Source of the DNA: an uncultured Gemmatimonadota bacterium
GTDB lineage: Bacteria; Gemmatimonadota; Gemmatimonadetes; Gemmatimonadales; GWC2-71-9
Length of the DNA stretch: 23,448 nt
Assembly (NCBI GenBank): GCA_946479805.1
Contig: CAMLHP010000019.1
Span: 1-23,448, forward strand
Reading direction: 5' to 3'
Part shown: piece after piece, positions 15,914-23,448 of the stretch
How the letters are laid out: each line of letters starts with the position of its first letter
How positions within the stretch are numbered: position 1 is the stretch's first letter
Translations under genes and position numbers: made by a program
Notes under the pieces: generated by a model
What the model saw: only the letters and a program-made list of their open reading frames with translations
Databases searched by the model: none
Told to the model about the DNA's origin: nothing

Positions 15914-15977
15914 TAGGGCATGGGGCATAAGGCGTAAGGCATGGGGCCATACGCCCTACGTCCTACGCCCTACGCCC
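15914..15977. repeat. Heptamer array arranged as an inverted repeat
   Basis: The left half has five 7-base units in direct order: TAGGGCA, TGGGGCA, TAAGGCG, TAAGGCA and TGGGGCC (15914-15948). The right half has TACGCCC, TACGTCC, TACGCCC and TACGCCC (15950-15977), which are the complementary form. The whole can fold as a long imperfect hairpin. It begins 1 base after the smc stop, so it fills the smc-DAHP synthase gap and may serve as a 3'-end or termination element. Confidence 0.7.
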
Positions 15978-15978
15978 C

Positions 15979-18900
15979 TTACGCTGCATGCTCCCCCAGC
16001 CTCACGCCCACAATGGTCGACACTCCCGGCTCCTGCATTGTCACGCCGTACACCGCGTCGGCCGCCTGCATGGTGCGGGGGTTGTGGGTGATGACGATAA
16101 ACTGGGTGTCCTGCTTGAACTCCTCCAGCAGGCGGGTAAAGCGGCCCACGTTGGAATCGTCCAGTGGCGCGTCCACCTCGTCCATCAGGCAGAAGGGGCT
16201 CGGCTTGGTGAGGTAGATGCTGAACAACAGTGACACCGCCACCAGGGTCCGCTCTCCCGAGGACAGCAGGTGGATCCGCTGGGTGCGCTTGCCCCGGGGC
16301 GCCGCGTGGATCTCGATCTCGCTCTCGAGCGGCTCGTCCGGGTTGGTGAGCCGCAGGTCGCACTCGCCCCCGCCGAACAGCGTGATGAACACGTGATGGA
16401 AGTGCTGCTGCACCGCCTCGAATGTACGGAGGAACAATTCGCGGGCGGTGCCGTCGATCTCGCGAATGGCCTGCAGCAGCGACTGGCGTGCAGCCACCAG
16501 GTCGTCGCGCTGGGTCATCAGGAATTCGAGTCGCTTCTGCTCCTCGGCGTGTTCCTCCATGGCCAGCGGATTCACCGGACCGATCGACTCTAGCGCCTCG
16601 ACGATCCTGCCATTCTCGGATTCGAGCGCCGGGAGTTCGAGGTCCAGCAGGGTGAAGCCCTCCAGCAGCTGGTCGAGCGGCTTCTTCCACTCCGCCTCGA
16701 TCCGCTCGCTCACCCGGCGCCGCTCGGCCTGCAGTTCGCTGTGCCGAAGCTCGAGACCGTGGTGTTCCTCGTTCCAGCCCTCGATGGCCTCGCGCGCAGA
16801 AGCCACCGCCTCCTCCGCCTGGGTCAACGCGGCGCTGGCCTCGGCCAACTCGCGCTCGGCCAGCGTAGCCTCTTCCTCAAGCTGCCTGAGCGCCGCCTGC
16901 TCGGCGCTGCGGGCCTCTTCCAGCCCGGCACGCTCGTCGGTCAGGCGGCCGATCTCGGCCTCGAGCGTGGCGAGTTCGCTCGCAAGGCGCGACGCTGTTT
17001 CGCTGGCCTCGGTCCGCGCGCGCTCGGCCCGTTCCACCCGCTCCGCCGCGGCACGATGCCGGGCCGCCACATGGGCCTCGCGCACCTGCGACTGTACCCG
17101 CGCATCGCGGGTAGTCTCCTGGGCTGATTCCAACCCGGCCAGCGTCTCGCTGGCGGCGGTGTACGCTTCTTCACGTTCAGCCCGGAGCCGGGCCGCGTCA
17201 CCCAATGCGGCGTCGAGTTCGGCCATCCTCGCCTCGGCCGCCTGCTGGCGTTCGGTGACGCGGGAGAGCTGCTGCGCCGCCTCGGCCGCTTCGCGGGTAA
17301 GGTTGGCAAGCACGCGAATGGCGTCCTCGCGCTGCGCCGCCGCGCTCCGCTCCGCATCGCGCGCGTGCTGCAGCGCCTCGACTCCGGCCGCAAGCTCGTG
17401 CTCCGCGGTGGCGAGTGCCGACGTGGCCGCCGCCAGCTTCTCCTCAGCTTCCTGCAATTCGGACTCGCTCCGCTCCTGGCGCTCCACCAGCTGGGCCAGC
17501 TCGGCCCGCCGCTGCAGCGGGCCACTGGGAGTGCCGGCGCCCGACAGGAAGATCGCGCCGCTGGCACGTCGCAGCACGCGACCGCCCGCGTCCAGCGCGT
17601 GCGAGCCGGCAAGGGCCGCCCTGACCCACGCTCGGGCGGGCTCCTGCACCGAAAGCCGGGCGTCGAGCTCGGCATCGGCATGCTGCGCCGGGCCGGGATC
17701 CTGGGGCAGCAGCACCAGAGCTCCGGGTAGCGCATGGGCGTGCCACCCGCGCACTGCCTCCACCGCCGCCTCGTCGCGCACCAGCACCGCGTGCATCCAC
17801 TCGCCCAGTAGCCGCTCGGCGAGCTCGGCGTCGTCGGCGCTGGTCGAGATGAAGTCGCTCAGGACTCCGAGGACACCGCCGTCAAAGTGCTGCCGCTCCT
17901 CCAGCAGCCGGGCGGCGGCGGGCGCCAGGCCGACACGATCGCGCTCCAGTTCCTCCACGGCGTGGCGACGGGCCGCAAGCTGGGCCAGGGCTTCTTCGGC
18001 CTTGCGGCGGGTGGCCCGGCAGGCGGCCTCCGCCTCGCGGGACTCCGCCACCCGGTGACGCAGGCGGTCGACGTCCGCCGAGGCGCGGCGGGCCTCGTAG
18101 GCGTCGATGCCGGAACGTTCAACAAAGTGGTCGCGCTTTCTCTGGGCGATGACCAGCTCGGACGAAAGCGATGACTGCAGCGCATCGGCATGACTCCGCC
18201 GTTCGCGGAGTGAGGCGAGCTCGCCCTCCAGCGCCTGGCGCTCTCCCTCGTGCGCGTGCAGTTGCTGCACCAGGGACTGCATCGCCTGCTCGGCCGACCG
18301 GACGGCATTGCGTACCTCGGCGAGGCGGCTGCGGCTGGATTCCTCGTCGCGGGTGCGGAGGTCGAGTTCGCCCTGGATCTGCTGGTGTTCGGTACCGGAA
18401 GCATCGCGCTCGGCCCGCGCGGCGATCTCTTCGTCGGCTGCCTGCGACGCACGCGCCTCCTGCTGGGTGCGCTCCTCGGAAGCTCGCACCTTGCGCTCGA
18501 CCAGGTGGGCCAGTCGCTCGCGGGTGAGGTTGAGTTCGCCGTCCAGTCGGCCCAGCTCGATGCGCGCTGCAGCCAGGCGCTCCACCACCTCGCTGCGGCC
18601 GGCCTCACGGCTGGCCCGGGCCTCGACGGCGCGGGCGCGCTGCTGCTCCTTTAGGTGCAGCGCCTCGCGCTCACCGGGCAGCAGCGCGCTCAGCTCGGTG
18701 TGGCGGCGCTCCATCTCGGCGGCGTCTTCCATCAGCTTGTCGAGCATCCGGCGCGCGAGGGTGAGCTGCACCGCGAACTTCTCTTCCATGAGCCGGGCGT
18801 GCCGCTCGGTCTTGCCCTTCTGGCGGGCGAGGCTTCGCAGCTGGGACTGGACCTCGGCAATCAGATCCTCGACTCGCTGCAGGTCCAGCGCAGTTTCCTC

Positions 18901-19443
18901 GAGGCGGCGCTCGGTGGTGTGCTTCCTGTCGCGGTAGAGACCGATGCCGGCGGCCTCCTCGAAGAGCGACCTTCGCTCGTCGGCGCGGTCCGAGAGCAGG
19001 AGGTCGATCATCTTGGCCTCGATCACGACACCCGCGTCGCTGCCGAGTCCGGTGCCACGAAGCAGGTCCTGGATGTCACGGAGGCGGACGTTATCGCCGT
19101 TCAGGAGGTAGTCGCTCTGGCCCGAGCGCGAGAGCCGACGGGTGATGACGACTTCCTGATAGGCGATGGGGAGCTCGCCGTCCTCGTTGTCGAGGTAGAG
19201 CGAGACTTCGGTGACGTTGACCGGCCGGCGTCCCGCCGCGCCCTGGAAGATCACGTCCTCCATCTTGCCTCCGCGGAGGAGCCGGGCGGACTGCTCGCCC
19301 AGCACCCAGCGCACCGCGTCGGACACATTCGACTTGCCGCAGCCGTTGGGGCCGACGATGGCGGTGACCCCGCCGTCGAAGGAGAGCGTGACCGGGTCGG
19401 CGAATGACTTGAAGCCCGAGAGTTCGATGCGCGACAGTTTCAT
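15979..19443 (-). CDS. smc: Chromosome segregation protein SMC
   Basis: Condensin ATPase that loops and organises chromosomal DNA, usually with ScpA and ScpB. It has 1154 residues, a typical length. The N-terminal head has MKLSRIELSGFKSFADP and Walker A GPNGCGKSN (31-39), and RWVLGEQSARLLRGGKM. Two long coiled-coil arms (about 165-515 and 645-990, rich in Glu, Arg, Ala) flank a hinge at about 519-641. The C-terminal head carries the signature LLSSGERTLVAVS (from about 1059), Walker B PFCLMDEVDAPLDDSN and the His switch VITHNPRTM. The signature reads LSSGE rather than LSGGE. ATG 19443 is used because the conserved head starts there; the preceding in-frame residues lack similarity. It starts 31 bases after the SPOR lipoprotein gene. 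Confidence 0.97.
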   Translation of the reverse strand: MKLSRIELSGFKSFADPVTLSFDGGVTAIVGPNGCGKSNVSDAVRWVLGEQSARLLRGGKMEDVIFQGAAGRRPVNVTEVSLYLDNEDGELPIAYQEVVITRRLSRSGQSDYLLNGDNVRLRDIQDLLRGTGLGSDAGVVIEAKMIDLLLSDRADERRSLFEEAAGIGLYRDRKHTTERRLEETALDLQRVEDLIAEVQSQLRSLARQKGKTERHARLMEEKFAVQLTLARRMLDKLMEDAAEMERRHTELSALLPGEREALHLKEQQRARAVEARASREAGRSEVVERLAAARIELGRLDGELNLTRERLAHLVERKVRASEERTQQEARASQAADEEIAARAERDASGTEHQQIQGELDLRTRDEESSRSRLAEVRNAVRSAEQAMQSLVQQLHAHEGERQALEGELASLRERRSHADALQSSLSSELVIAQRKRDHFVERSGIDAYEARRASADVDRLRHRVAESREAEAACRATRRKAEEALAQLAARRHAVEELERDRVGLAPAAARLLEERQHFDGGVLGVLSDFISTSADDAELAERLLGEWMHAVLVRDEAAVEAVRGWHAHALPGALVLLPQDPGPAQHADAELDARLSVQEPARAWVRAALAGSHALDAGGRVLRRASGAIFLSGAGTPSGPLQRRAELAQLVERQERSESELQEAEEKLAAATSALATAEHELAAGVEALQHARDAERSAAAQREDAIRVLANLTREAAEAAQQLSRVTERQQAAEARMAELDAALGDAARLRAEREEAYTAASETLAGLESAQETTRDARVQSQVREAHVAARHRAAAERVERAERARTEASETASRLASELATLEAEIGRLTDERAGLEEARSAEQAALRQLEEEATLAERELAEASAALTQAEEAVASAREAIEGWNEEHHGLELRHSELQAERRRVSERIEAEWKKPLDQLLEGFTLLDLELPALESENGRIVEALESIGPVNPLAMEEHAEEQKRLEFLMTQRDDLVAARQSLLQAIREIDGTARELFLRTFEAVQQHFHHVFITLFGGGECDLRLTNPDEPLESEIEIHAAPRGKRTQRIHLLSSGERTLVAVSLLFSIYLTKPSPFCLMDEVDAPLDDSNVGRFTRLLEEFKQDTQFIVITHNPRTMQAADAVYGVTMQEPGVSTIVGVRLGEHAA

Positions 19444-19474
19444 GCGGGCGCTTCCGGGAGGCGCGGGATGGAAG

Positions 19475-20869
19475 TCACGGCGCCGCGGGCGGCGCGTCGA
19501 TGATGAAATAGGGCATGCCCAGCGAGCGGCCGGCGGTCTCGGCCTCTTCCCGCGAACCGAATGGCCCAAGCACCACCCGGTAGCCGGTGTTCTCGCCCGA
19601 CGGCTGGAGCACCGATGCATCCAGGCCGGCGGCGCCCAGCTTGTCCACGAGGGCCTGGGCCCACTCGGGGTTCTGGGAACTGCTCACCTGGAGGTACACC
19701 TGCTCGCCGGCGGTGGTGTCAGACGATGCACCGGCGCCCGAATCAGCGGCTGCGCCCTTGTCGGACTGGTCCTCGTCGTCGCTAGCGCCGTCGGGACTCC
19801 ATGTGACGCTCACCCACGCATCCTCGGCGGCGTCCTCGACGCGACCGGTCTCGGGGAAGCCCGCATCCGTGAGCGAGCGAGCCACGACGTCGTCGCCCTC
19901 GGCGGTGACCACGAGGTCAGGGGAGGTGAGCAGGGGGAACTGCTCGTTCCAGGGAGTGGCGACCTCGCCGACCAGCGAATCCGCGTCGAGATCGACGACC
20001 CACGCCGAGCTGCCGCCGGCGGCTCCTACCAGGAGCCAGCGGCCGAAGCTGCTGGCGCGGAGCGCTACGCCCTCGCCCGGTAGCTCGATGGTACCGCGAG
20101 CCCTCCGGGAGAAGCGGTCCACCGTGATCAGCTCACCGGGCCGGGCCAGCACGTAGATCCGGTGTCCCGAGGGAGAGAACACGAGATCGATGGCGCCCTC
20201 GATGTCCACCTTGGCCGGCGGGTCGTCGCGGGCGGGCTGGTAGAGGAGCAGGGCGGTGTCGGTGGCGACCGCGACGAGGTCGCCCCAGCTGGAGATCGCC
20301 ACCCGGGGAGAGGCTATGGGCACCACCCGGAGGGTGTCCGAACGGCCGAGAACTTCGAGGGCGAGGGCCGAGGTATCGACGCCTATGAGGCGGCCCTCGG
20401 CGCCTGCGGCAAGCTGGTCGGGGACGCCAGCGAAGGAATTGGCGTAGCGCTGGGGAGTCCGGCGTCCGGCCTCGAAGGCGCGGCCGGCGGTGTCTACCGT
20501 GTAGAGGCTGCCGTCGGCACCGATGGCGGCGAGGGCCACGTCCTCGTCGAGGGTGCGGCCCCGGCGGCTCTCGAGTCCCAGCGCCACGAGGTTGTTTCGG
20601 GAGTCGCGGAGCACCACTTGGGCGGGGGTGGTGGAACTGCCGATGACGGCCTCGATGGCGGGGAGGCGGTTGCGGGCCTCCCAGTCGTCCTCGGTGAGGC
20701 CGGGGAGCTGGTACACGATCGGGTCGCCGCCGCTCCGGTCGATGCGGACCAGGCGTGCGGGAGGAGTGCGATCGAGTGCCGCGGTGGGCTGATTGGCGGG
20801 GTCGGCATCACCCCCGCAGGCTGCGAGCAGGAGGATCCAGGTACCGGCAATGAGGAATCGGCGGGTCAC
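19475..20869 (-). CDS. SPOR-domain lipoprotein with beta-propeller-like region
   Basis: Predicted exported lipoprotein of 464 residues. GTG start, signal FLIAGTWILLLAAC with lipobox LAAC and Cys18. Residues about 35-350 are rich in short beta-strand repeats such as LAAIGADGSLYTVD, ISSWGDLVAVATDTALLLY and VFSPSGHRIYVLAR, suggesting a propeller. An acidic Ser/Asp/Gly linker (about 358-388) leads to a C-terminal SPOR domain (about 389-455: VYLQVSSSQNPEWAQALVDK, GYRVVLGPFGSREEAE). SPOR domains bind denuded glycan at division sites, so a septal or cell-wall role is likely. No clear ribosome-binding site is seen, though a TATTTT pocket lies just upstream (20877-20882). The gene ends 31 bases before smc, which couples wall/division and chromosome factors. 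Confidence 0.85.
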   Translation of the reverse strand: MTRRFLIAGTWILLLAACGGDADPANQPTAALDRTPPARLVRIDRSGGDPIVYQLPGLTEDDWEARNRLPAIEAVIGSSTTPAQVVLRDSRNNLVALGLESRRGRTLDEDVALAAIGADGSLYTVDTAGRAFEAGRRTPQRYANSFAGVPDQLAAGAEGRLIGVDTSALALEVLGRSDTLRVVPIASPRVAISSWGDLVAVATDTALLLYQPARDDPPAKVDIEGAIDLVFSPSGHRIYVLARPGELITVDRFSRRARGTIELPGEGVALRASSFGRWLLVGAAGGSSAWVVDLDADSLVGEVATPWNEQFPLLTSPDLVVTAEGDDVVARSLTDAGFPETGRVEDAAEDAWVSVTWSPDGASDDEDQSDKGAAADSGAGASSDTTAGEQVYLQVSSSQNPEWAQALVDKLGAAGLDASVLQPSGENTGYRVVLGPFGSREEAETAGRSLGMPYFIIDAPPAAP

Positions 20870-20901
20870 GGCCCGGAAAATAGGCCGATGGGGGCGGGAA
20901 T

Positions 20902-20995
20902 TCCACAGAGCACACTGATGTGAATTGAGGACGCTGATGTCTGGCAGTGCGACCCAGCATCAGCGTCCTCAATTCACATCAGCGTTACCTGTGGA
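20902..20995. repeat. 94-base near-perfect palindrome between two minus-strand genes
   Basis: The arms 20915-20939 and 20958-20982 are a perfect 25-bp inverted repeat (the left arm begins CTGATGTGAATTGAGG). Inside, CTGG/CCAG adds 4 bp with one bulged T and a 9-base loop. Outside, symmetric 6-base unpaired gaps are followed by TCCACAG (20902-20908) and CTGTGGA (20989-20995), another 7 bp. It starts 1 base after the stop of the PD40/barrel gene. No T-run follows on the minus strand. It may be a terminator, an mRNA stabiliser or a REP/MITE-like repeat. Confidence 0.8.
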
Positions 20996-20996
20996 C

Positions 20997-23448
20997 CTAG
21001 AACGTCGGACCCAGGCTCAGCGTCCACAGCCCGCCGTCATATCCCGGGCGGTTGATCGGGAAAGACCAGTCCAGCCGCAGCACCACGAAGCCCAGCACGT
21101 TCATCCTGGCCGACGCACCCACCGTGTGCAGCGGCACCCGCACCAGAGAGTTGCCTTCGGTGCCCTCGTGTTTCCAGCGGAGGTCACTGTCGGCGTCCCA
21201 CGCCATACCCACGTCGTAGAACAGCGCACCCTCGATGACCGGGAATCCCATCGGCAGCGACTTGATTACTTGCGGCGTAATGATGGGGAATCGTAGTTCG
21301 GTGCTCGCGCTGGCCAGCGACGTGCCCACCAGCCGGTCGAGCTCGAGGCATCCCGTGGCCGTCCCCTGGTCATCTCCGTCGCGGCACTCGTTGCGCCGGT
21401 AGGAACCCGACGTGTGGCCCCTCAGCAGGTCGGTAACGCCCAGGAAGAGCTGGAACTGGTCCGCATCCCGGCCCGACCGCCCGAAGTAGAACACCCGCGT
21501 GGCCAGCACCAACGGCCCCGCGATACGGTCATACCGGCGGTAGTCGCCCAGCGCCTGGGTGAACCGCCAGGTGCCGATGTTCTGCGAGACCTCGAACCGC
21601 CAGCGCCGCCCGTAGAACGGCCCGGTGTACCCGAACAGGGTGTTGTCGTGCACCAGCGCCAGCGCCGGCTGGACATAGTTCGCGCTGGGGCGCCCCACGG
21701 TGAAGAGCGTCGGGTCCCGGGTCAGGAACCCGGTGTTGGGGTCGTATGGTTCCAGGATCTGCAGGTCGTCGTCCTGCACGTTGTTGAAGCGCAGCGAGAG
21801 CTCCGCGCGGCGGAACCGGTTGAACGGATATGCCGCCTGCACAAACGCCTGCCGGAGGACAATCCGCCGGATATGGGTGATGAACGTATTCTCGACCGGC
21901 GACGGCTGTCCCGTGACGATCTCGCTCGGCTGCAGGTAGAAGTACGGCTCCTGCTGGACCCCGGCCGCCCAGTTGAACCGGCGGGAAAGGTCCACATAGG
22001 CGGCAAGGATCTGCGATTCCACCAGGCTCCCGTTCACGTACCCCGCGAACACCATCTGCTTGTTGCCCAGCATGTCGCTCAACTGCACCGCGCTCCCGCC
22101 GAACACTCCCCGGCCGAAGTTGTCACGGGTGTAGCCGATCGAGGGCCGGGCCACGTAGTCCACCGCGAAGTGGGTCTTGTACGGCCGCACCGAGAACTCG
22201 GTGGTGTCAGGCAGGTTGAGAGATGCCGAGTCGAGCAGCGCCTCGATTGATACCGGGCCGGCGGCGACCTGGGTGGTGTCGCGGTTTCGGTCGAGTTCGC
22301 CCGCCGCGCGGAATCCGGAGCGGGACCGGTAAAGCGACCCGCCTGCGCCCACTCCGGGCGCTGCCGGCGCATCAGGAGCGGTGGTGTCGGGCGCCGCAAC
22401 CGGGGCACCAGCTGTGGTGCTGGCCATCGCCGCTGCCATCATCGCGGGAATGGGCCGCCACGGGTCGCGCTTCAGCGACCGGGGATTGTCGAACGAGTAC
22501 ACGTCGTACTTCCCGTTCTCGTAGTACACAAACGCGAGACGGTCGGCCTCGCGGGCCCACGAGAGCACCGGGCTCAGCGGGGTGATGCCCGATACGCCGG
22601 TGTAGAAGTCGGTGAGCTGGTAGACCCCGTCGTCGCCGAAGTCATAGAGGTAGATGTTGCTGACACCGTCCCGATCGGACACGAACGCGAGCGAATTGCC
22701 GTCAGGCGCCCACTGAGGGCTGGTGTTGCGGCCGGCGTCCATTTGGTCCAGCACCCGGATGGCCTGGGTCGCAACCTCATACGTGGCGATCCGCCAGTTG
22801 CCGATGGCCAGGGTGCTGAAGTCGGTGCCGGGACCCCGATCGGTCGAGAACGCAATCGTGCTGCCGTCAGGCGACCATACCGGATGGAATTCGGCATACT
22901 TGTCATTGGTGAGCCGCTGGAGCCCGCTGCCGTCGCGGTTGACGACGAACAGGTCCGAGATGCCCCCGGTGTAGCCGGTGAACACTATCCGCCGCCCGTC
23001 GGGGCTCCACGACGGCGTGGTGGCGGCCTCGACATCCACCTTGAGGCGGCCCACCTGCTTGTTGCGCTCGACATCTATGATGAGGATCTCGTCGCGCGGG
23101 CCCCGCTTGCCCGTCAGCGCCACATACCGGCCGTCGGGCGAGAATGCGACCGACGAATTGATGAACCGGAAAGTCTCGTAGTTGCTGTCGAAGGTGCTCT
23201 TGAACAGCCGGCCCAGCCGCTTGCCGGTCCGTCCGTCTGCCAGGTACACATCAACGAAGTAGAAATCGGCCTCGCTGAAGTACGCCACCCGCGATCCGTC
23301 GGGCGAGAACGCCGGTGCCAGGTGGAGCGTGCCGTCCGACCGCTCCTCGGTGAGCAGGGTGTCCGCCACCGCCGACGCCTTGGGGCGGTTGCCGATCTCG
23401 GGCAGGTACTTCCGGAACACCGCATCGCGCCACTGCTCCGAGAGCTGC
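20997..23448 (-). CDS. PD40-repeat protein with C-terminal outer-membrane beta-barrel (5' end outside window)
   Basis: Large exported protein; only the last about 816 residues are visible, and the frame stays open past the window edge (SEQWRDAVFRKYLPEIG). Numbered from the first visible Met-type codon at 23420, PD40/TolB-type propeller repeats span about 36-310: AFSPDG (37-42 and 92-97), WSPDG (138-142, 182-186), WAPDG (237-241). An Ala/Pro/Thr linker (about 325-360) leads to a long beta-rich part (about 415-807) with many aromatic strands and the terminal LSLGPTF. A final Phe is the usual signal for insertion by the BAM complex. Barrel strands near the C-terminus (GALFYDVGMAWD, RMNVLGFVVLRLDWSFPINR) resemble the BamA/surface-antigen family. 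The missing N-terminus may carry a protease-like domain, which is inference. Confidence 0.85.
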   Translation of the reverse strand, partial: QLSEQWRDAVFRKYLPEIGNRPKASAVADTLLTEERSDGTLHLAPAFSPDGSRVAYFSEADFYFVDVYLADGRTGKRLGRLFKSTFDSNYETFRFINSSVAFSPDGRYVALTGKRGPRDEILIIDVERNKQVGRLKVDVEAATTPSWSPDGRRIVFTGYTGGISDLFVVNRDGSGLQRLTNDKYAEFHPVWSPDGSTIAFSTDRGPGTDFSTLAIGNWRIATYEVATQAIRVLDQMDAGRNTSPQWAPDGNSLAFVSDRDGVSNIYLYDFGDDGVYQLTDFYTGVSGITPLSPVLSWAREADRLAFVYYENGKYDVYSFDNPRSLKRDPWRPIPAMMAAAMASTTAGAPVAAPDTTAPDAPAAPGVGAGGSLYRSRSGFRAAGELDRNRDTTQVAAGPVSIEALLDSASLNLPDTTEFSVRPYKTHFAVDYVARPSIGYTRDNFGRGVFGGSAVQLSDMLGNKQMVFAGYVNGSLVESQILAAYVDLSRRFNWAAGVQQEPYFYLQPSEIVTGQPSPVENTFITHIRRIVLRQAFVQAAYPFNRFRRAELSLRFNNVQDDDLQILEPYDPNTGFLTRDPTLFTVGRPSANYVQPALALVHDNTLFGYTGPFYGRRWRFEVSQNIGTWRFTQALGDYRRYDRIAGPLVLATRVFYFGRSGRDADQFQLFLGVTDLLRGHTSGSYRRNECRDGDDQGTATGCLELDRLVGTSLASASTELRFPIITPQVIKSLPMGFPVIEGALFYDVGMAWDADSDLRWKHEGTEGNSLVRVPLHTVGASARMNVLGFVVLRLDWSFPINRPGYDGGLWTLSLGPTF

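Noticed and set aside
15892..15942. N-terminal extension of DAHP synthase ([11 protein letters not shown]...).
   Set aside because: This stretch reads through the heptamer repeat; the true start at 15891 has a good ribosome-binding site and matches the family.
15914..15977. CRISPR-like array.
   Set aside because: Units are 7 bases long without spacers and are inverted midway, so it is not a CRISPR.
16448..18058. Long open frame on the plus strand opposite smc, rich in Ser, Ala and Arg (about 536 codons).
   Set aside because: Low-complexity composition is the expected mirror of Glu/Arg/Ala coiled-coil codons in high-GC DNA, and smc is certain on the other strand.
20915..20982. TGTGA and TCACA inside the palindrome arms as a Crp operator.
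   Set aside because: The half-sites are about 45 bases apart rather than 6, and they are a by-product of the 25-bp inverted repeat.

Overview
This is a GC-rich, gene-dense window of about 23.4 kb. It looks like core chromosome of a Gram-negative (diderm), non-sporulating bacterium, most likely Gemmatimonadota or a close FCB-group relative. This is inferred from gene content, since there is no rRNA to anchor it. Three things support it. The primary-type sigma factor is about 290 residues and lacks region 1.1, as in Bacteroidetes. Outer-membrane biology is present (a LolA-like carrier, a beta-barrel ending in Phe, lipoproteins with lipoboxes). Genes start with GTG or TTG nearly as often as ATG. 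There is no tRNA, rRNA, IS element, phage gene or CRISPR array, and no gene-free stretch above 300 bases.

Layout. (1) 1-3894, plus strand: the tail of an unrecognised gene, then a sigma-70 factor, YajQ, a SpoIID-domain lipoprotein and a Gfo/Idh/MocA oxidoreductase. (2) 3887-8220, minus strand, converging on block 1 with an 8-bp overlap: a Crp-family regulator, an MBL-fold hydrolase, a secreted FlgO/CsgG-like protein and a GAF/HD-GYP protein, reading in that order away from the divergent promoter region. (3) 8221-8415: divergent promoter region with an inverted repeat and a leader that can fold two ways. (4) 8416-14038, plus strand: rpmE, prfA, prmC, ylbF, tmk, an S41 C-terminal processing protease and a Rossmann/DUF2520 protein, mostly joined by 4-base GTGA-type overlaps. 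(5) 14039-14194: convergent junction holding four hairpins and a short tandem repeat. (6) 14195-23448, minus strand: a PD40/beta-barrel outer-membrane protein (5' end outside the window), a SPOR lipoprotein, smc, DAHP synthase and lolA.

How the genes work together. Block 4 is a translation/growth operon: ribosomal protein L31, release factor RF1 and the PrmC enzyme that methylates it, a YlbF-family protein, dTMP kinase, and envelope proteolysis. Block 6 joins chromosome organisation (SMC) with envelope building (SPOR lipoprotein, LolA, barrel protein) and entry into aromatic biosynthesis. Block 2 resembles a nucleotide-second-messenger cluster, with a predicted cyclic-nucleotide sensor and a predicted c-di-GMP phosphodiesterase separated by an MBL hydrolase of unknown substrate.

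I do not see a clearly novel defence or mobile system. The most unusual signals are a probable non-ATG/GTG/TTG start (CTG inside a CTGA overlap) for the DUF2520 gene, a 94-base near-perfect palindrome between two minus-strand genes, a heptamer array arranged as an inverted repeat after smc, a cluster of hairpins at the block 4/6 junction, and a roughly 100-residue insertion inside the HD-GYP domain.
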